Positions 60,587 to 64,000 of a stretch of DNA of 64,000 nucleotides are shown here, piece by piece. The notes beneath the pieces were generated by a model, which was not told where the DNA came from, made no database searches, and was given only the letters and a program-made list of their open reading frames with translations. The DNA is taken from contig JANQJK010000028.1 of assembly GCA_028281665.1 (NCBI GenBank), positions 42,193-106,192 on the forward strand, written 5' to 3'. The stretch is from Hyphococcus sp. (GTDB lineage Bacteria; Pseudomonadota; Alphaproteobacteria; Caulobacterales; Parvularculaceae). The position numbers and the translations under genes are program-made. The first letter of the stretch is position 1, and every line of letters begins with the position of its first letter.

Positions 60587-61975
60587 TTAAACGCCCGGCG
60601 CCCAGACGCCATGAAAGCCGGCGGGAACGCGCTGGGGCAGCTTGATCCGCGCCAGCGGCGGCGCCGTCAAGTTCCGCGCGTCGATAATATGCGCTTGCGA
60701 CGCGCCGCCAAGATCGGTCGTGAACGTAATCAGATAGCCGTCATCTTCGCCTTGCGCATCGGCTTTCGGCGCAAACGCCGGTTCCGATCCGTAAACGCCC
60801 GCCGGGAAATCATGGCGCGCCGAAGCGCCAGTCTCTAGGTCGTATTTTACAAGGCCGGAAAAGCGCTGCTCGATGCAATCGTCAAATATGACGTGATAGG
60901 AGTATTTTGTTTTTCGCCCGGCAAGGGCGTTGTTCACCACCGGGAACTCCGACAGGGCATCGTCAATCTGTTCCTCGCGCCCCTCTCCGGTCTTCATGTT
61001 CATGCGCCACAAATACGGCTGCGCGCGCAGGGCGAGGACATCGGCCATCGCCGCATAAGGCCCGTATTTCGGATCGGGCTCCAGGCCGTTGGGGACCATC
61101 TTGCAGGCGGCCATGACGACTTCGTCGCCCTCTTCCCAGGCATTGATGACATGATAGACGTAGCAGGTCGGGAACTCGAACCACTTCGGTTCCCCGCCCT
61201 TTCGCGGCACAACGCCGAACCGCGTCGGCTGATCGGCCACGTGAATCTGCCACATGCGGTTGCGGATCGCCTGTTCGGAAAAGATCACGGGCAGATCGTG
61301 CAGGATGACGTAGTTCTCCGTCATGCCCATGTCGTGGGGGAGCCGCGGTCCCGGCAGGTCGACTTCCTGAAACTGCGTCAGCTCGCCGGTCGCCGACACG
61401 GTTCCGGTCCACATTTTCGGCTCGTAAAGCGCATAGTCGAAAAACACCAGCTCGCCGGTTTCGGGATCGACTTTCGAATGGGCGGAGACATTGTTCGGCA
61501 GGCCCCCGCCAAACGTCTCTGCACGAATGGTTTCGAGGGTTGACGCATCAACGGCGACGGGCTGACCGGAAATATACCAGAGCGCCAGCAATCGGCCGCC
61601 GTGAAACACGAGGTCGGTATTGGCGGTGTCGCGGTAATGAACCTTGCGGCCCGGCGCATCTTGAGAGGGCTCGAAGATGCCGCCCAAAGACGAAGCGCCG
61701 TTCTCTAAAAAATCCCGCGAGCGGACATAGCGATTGGCGTAGCGCGCCCTGTCGTTTTCGAACCAGATCCCGTGGATCATCCCGTCGCCGTCGAACCAGT
61801 GATGCATGCCCGCCGGCGGCGTTTTGGGATTGGGCCCGTTGCGGAAATAGCCGCCATGGAGGTCGCGCGGTATCTCGCCGCTCACTTCAAGAGCATCGGC
61901 GGAGAGTTCTTTTTGCACGGGCGCGTAAAGGCCATGGAGATAGGGGTTCAACGCATTGAGGGCTGTTGTGCTCAT
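60587..61975 (-). CDS. Carotenoid cleavage dioxygenase family protein (RPE65-like)
   Basis: A 462-residue non-haem iron oxygenase of the carotenoid oxygenase family, cleaving carotenoid or stilbene-like double bonds. The four iron-ligand His are in NVSAHSKVD (about 166-174), LPHDMGMTEN (about 212-221), YVYHVINAW (about 276-284) and PAGFHGVWAPG (final residues). The GGYFRNGPNPKTPPAGMHHWFDGDGM block (about 41-66) is conserved. Substrate unknown; no carotenoid synthesis gene is nearby. The gene is divergent from the DUF418 gene. Confidence 0.93.
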   Translation of the reverse strand: MSTTALNALNPYLHGLYAPVQKELSADALEVSGEIPRDLHGGYFRNGPNPKTPPAGMHHWFDGDGMIHGIWFENDRARYANRYVRSRDFLENGASSLGGIFEPSQDAPGRKVHYRDTANTDLVFHGGRLLALWYISGQPVAVDASTLETIRAETFGGGLPNNVSAHSKVDPETGELVFFDYALYEPKMWTGTVSATGELTQFQEVDLPGPRLPHDMGMTENYVILHDLPVIFSEQAIRNRMWQIHVADQPTRFGVVPRKGGEPKWFEFPTCYVYHVINAWEEGDEVVMAACKMVPNGLEPDPKYGPYAAMADVLALRAQPYLWRMNMKTGEGREEQIDDALSEFPVVNNALAGRKTKYSYHVIFDDCIEQRFSGLVKYDLETGASARHDFPAGVYGSEPAFAPKADAQGEDDGYLITFTTDLGGASQAHIIDARNLTAPPLARIKLPQRVPAGFHGVWAPGV

Positions 61976-62051
61976 GAATTCAATATAACATACAACGCGC
62001 CGCGACAGCGAGCACGATCAACAGTCCGTCACGTCAATTGGGAGAGGCGAG

Positions 62052-63257
62052 ATGAGTTCAGTGAATGCACCGGTCCGGGAAGGCGACCGGTTTGATTTTC
62101 TCGACATCCTCCGCGGGTTTGCCGTCATGGCGATCTTCGTCGTGAACATTCGCGCGATGTTCGCGTCCTTTCCCTATTACAATAACCCGACGCTCTGGAC
62201 CGGCGACTATGACATCATGGTCGCGGGGTTTCAGGCGTTTCTCGTCGAAGACAAATGGCGCACCGTCTTCACGGCGCTTTTCGGCGCCGGCCTTGCGCTC
62301 ATCGCCGAGCGCGCCACGGCGCGCGGCGCCGGTTCGCTGGGGCTGCTCTCGCGGCGCTTGTTCTTCCTGCTGATCTTCGGACTCATTCACCTGCTCCTCA
62401 TCTGGAGCGGCGACATCCTCACCGCTTACGCCATCGCCGGCTTTCTGGCGGTCTGGTTTCGCAATGCCGGCAGGCGCGTCTTGTTTTGGGCCGCAACGAT
62501 CGCGCTGCTGATCGCGGTCCCATGGAATACGCTTTTCAGCCTCGGTCCGGTTTTTGTTCCCGAAGTGCGCGCGGAAGTGGAGCCCTTCCTGTGGGGGACG
62601 GACCCCGCTTATCTGGAAGAACAAACCGCCATCGCCCTCGGCCCCATAGGCGACCAGATCGCCGCCCGCATCGTCAGCGCTCAGGAATTCATGCTGCTCT
62701 ACTACGCCGCCGGCGGACACTTCCTCGAAACCTTCGCGGTGATGCTGTTCGGCATGTGGCTCTATCGTATTGGTTTCCTCACCGGCGCTCTGCGGGCCGG
62801 CGTTTATCTGAAGGTTGCGCTCATCGGCGTCGGGCTCGCCGTGATACTCGACAGCGCAAGATGGTTCCTGCTCGTCTCGTCCGGCTGGACGTTTGAGGCG
62901 TACTCTTTCGGGCAGATATTGAATCAGCTTGACGGTTATGCAGGCGGCGTCGGATATGCGGCCCTTGTCGGCCTTATCGTCTGCGCCGGCGCAAAGCTGC
63001 GTCCCGTCGCCGCCGTCGGACGCATGGCGTTCACCAACTACATCGCCTGCTCGCTCATCGGCGCCACCCTTGCCTATGGCCATGGGGGCGCATTGTTCGG
63101 CACGCTGACGAATCTGCAATTGATGGGGGTCGTCGGCGCGGTGTGGCTCGCCATGCTGATCTGGTCGCCGCTGTGGCTCGCCCTATTCCGGTTCGGGCCG
63201 CTCGAATGGCTGTGGCGGTCATTGACCTACGGAAAGGTCCAGCCCTTTCGCCGCTAA
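62052..63257 (+). CDS. DUF418 family membrane protein
   Basis: A 401-residue protein with about eight to ten spans. The N-terminal block RFDFLDILRGFAVMAIFVVNI and the later GRMAFTNYIACSLIG (about 318) and FRFGPLEWLWRSLTYGK end are diagnostic for DUF418 (related to acyltransferase/HGSNAT-like membrane proteins; function unknown). The ATG at 62052 follows GAGAGGCG. Its stop overlaps the stop of the P450 gene (convergent). No clear partner. Confidence 0.92.
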   Translation: MSSVNAPVREGDRFDFLDILRGFAVMAIFVVNIRAMFASFPYYNNPTLWTGDYDIMVAGFQAFLVEDKWRTVFTALFGAGLALIAERATARGAGSLGLLSRRLFFLLIFGLIHLLLIWSGDILTAYAIAGFLAVWFRNAGRRVLFWAATIALLIAVPWNTLFSLGPVFVPEVRAEVEPFLWGTDPAYLEEQTAIALGPIGDQIAARIVSAQEFMLLYYAAGGHFLETFAVMLFGMWLYRIGFLTGALRAGVYLKVALIGVGLAVILDSARWFLLVSSGWTFEAYSFGQILNQLDGYAGGVGYAALVGLIVCAGAKLRPVAAVGRMAFTNYIACSLIGATLAYGHGGALFGTLTNLQLMGVVGAVWLAMLIWSPLWLALFRFGPLEWLWRSLTYGKVQPFRR

Positions 63258-64000
63258 CGCCGCGCGATCCGCATGGGCACATCGGTGGACGGCTGCACGG
63301 TGATGCGCATGATCGGTTGCGGTTCGCGGGCGCCCGCATGGTCGAAATCGACCGCGCGCAGGATTTCCGCAACGGCGATGATCATTTCCTGCATGGAAAA
63401 ACTTGCGCCGATGCAGATGCGCGGCCCCGCGCCGAACGGCATGTAGGCGTAACGCGGGATCGCCTCGCCCCGGGCGCCGAGAAACCGGTCCGGATCGAAG
63501 TCATTCGGCCGCTCCCAGAGCTTGTTGTGCCGGTGCAGCACCCATGGCGCGGTGACGACTTCCGTGCCCGCCTTGACCGCAACGCCGCCCAGCGTGTCAT
63601 CATTGAGCGCTAGTCGCGACAGCATGGCGGCTGCCGGATAGAGCCGCATGCTTTCCTTGATCACCGCGGCGACAAACGGCAGCGCCTCGCCCCAGTCCGC
63701 CGGGTCTATAGCGTCGATATCAGCGTTTTCGAGTTCTTCACGCGCCCGCGCCGTCGCTGACGGCGATTTCGCCAACAGGTAAAATGTCCAGGTGAGCGTG
63801 CGCGCCGTGGTTTCATGGCCGGCGGCGAGAAACGTGATCAAATTGTCGACGATCTCCTTGTCGGAGAGCGACTCCCCTTCGTCGATGCCCGCATTCATCA
63901 GAAGGCGGACGAAATCCTTGGCGCCGTCATCTGCGGCTTCGCGGGCCCGGCGCGCCGCCAGCAGGGCGCCGACCTGGCCGCGTATCTCGGCGACGATCCT
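63254..64000 (-). CDS. Cytochrome P450 (N-terminus cut by window edge)
   Basis: The C-terminal 248 codons of a P450 mono-oxygenase; the frame continues past base 64000, so no start is shown. The oxygen-binding I-helix motif AGHETTART, the ExxR motif in KESMRLYPAA, the PERF-like DFDPDRFL segment and the haem-binding FGAGPRICIGASFS with the proximal Cys are all visible. The substrate cannot be told; class CYP families acting on fatty acids or terpenoids are possible. The stop codon overlaps that of the DUF418 gene. Confidence 0.93.
   Translation of the reverse strand, partial: RIVAEIRGQVGALLAARRAREAADDGAKDFVRLLMNAGIDEGESLSDKEIVDNLITFLAAGHETTARTLTWTFYLLAKSPSATARAREELENADIDAIDPADWGEALPFVAAVIKESMRLYPAAAMLSRLALNDDTLGGVAVKAGTEVVTAPWVLHRHNKLWERPNDFDPDRFLGARGEAIPRYAYMPFGAGPRICIGASFSMQEMIIAVAEILRAVDFDHAGAREPQPIMRITVQPSTDVPMRIARR

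Noticed and set aside
62058..63119. 353-codon minus-strand frame under the DUF418 gene
   Set aside because: Antisense to a clear multi-span DUF418 protein; no motif, Gly/Asp/Glu/Arg shadow pattern.

Overview
The window is a piece of a high-GC alphaproteobacterial chromosome. NrdR-controlled class I ribonucleotide reductase, a split methionine synthase, GlmU-RpiA, a CVIRGC-type glutathione reductase, an IalB-like protein, bactofilin, TonB receptor, DUF3297 and DUF418 proteins, and codon use rich in GCC/GGC fit the Parvularculaceae/Hyphomonadaceae/Caulobacterales neighbourhood. That placement is inference from gene content, not from a marker gene.

Bases 1-3750 hold remains of an older mobile element: a 5'-truncated phage terminase large subunit, a small unknown gene, a DUF2924 protein and a large serine recombinase. 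Bases 3751-13145 are a separate, sharply bounded integrative element of about 9.4 kb. A 19-bp direct repeat of the tRNA-Ser(GGA) 3' end (TGGCGGACAGGGTGGGATT) lies at 3751-3769 and again inside the intact tRNA gene at 13127-13145. Between them lie two unknown early genes, a primase-helicase, a GGTC-rich origin-like repeat/hairpin block, a minus-strand cargo gene, then major capsid protein, prohead protease and portal, two small unknown genes (one with a zinc ribbon), an AlpA/excisionase-like HTH protein and a tyrosine integrase next to the tRNA. No terminase, tail, lysis or connector gene is recognisable inside the att sites. The element therefore looks like a capsid-encoding phage satellite rather than a complete or decayed prophage. 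A perfect 20-bp direct repeat precedes both the replication gene and the capsid operon. This element is the main discovery of the window.

Bases 13200-64000 are mostly core chromosome. In order they carry: TerC and VanZ-like membrane proteins, galE, a metallophosphatase, a C-methyltransferase, argE, a homocysteine methyltransferase module with a 26-bp palindromic operator, a histone H1-like protein, a tandem-FKBP lipoprotein, an HSL-type hydrolase, an HTH regulator diverging from an ABC-F ATPase, a thioesterase and a large-subunit ribonucleotide reductase. Next come a DUF559 endonuclease between GC-rich intergenic repeats, then a cluster with bactofilin, a PilZ-like protein and several tiny single-span membrane proteins. 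These are followed by a chorismate lyase-like protein, a TonB receptor, tRNA-Val(CAC), two divergent hybrid histidine kinases and a LexA-fold repressor with apparently lost catalytic residues facing a small gene across two matching operators. The last part holds glmU-rpiA, gor, an IalB-like gene, acnA, an outer-membrane protein plus glycosyltransferase pair, dapF-tdk, a divergent PEP carboxylase, a carotenoid oxygenase, a DUF418 protein and a truncated cytochrome P450.

A small domain in the satellite zinc-ribbon protein (11461-11796) recurs in the chromosomal gene next to the inactive repressor (45357-45557). The repeat, operator and alignment claims were made by eye; no searches were run.
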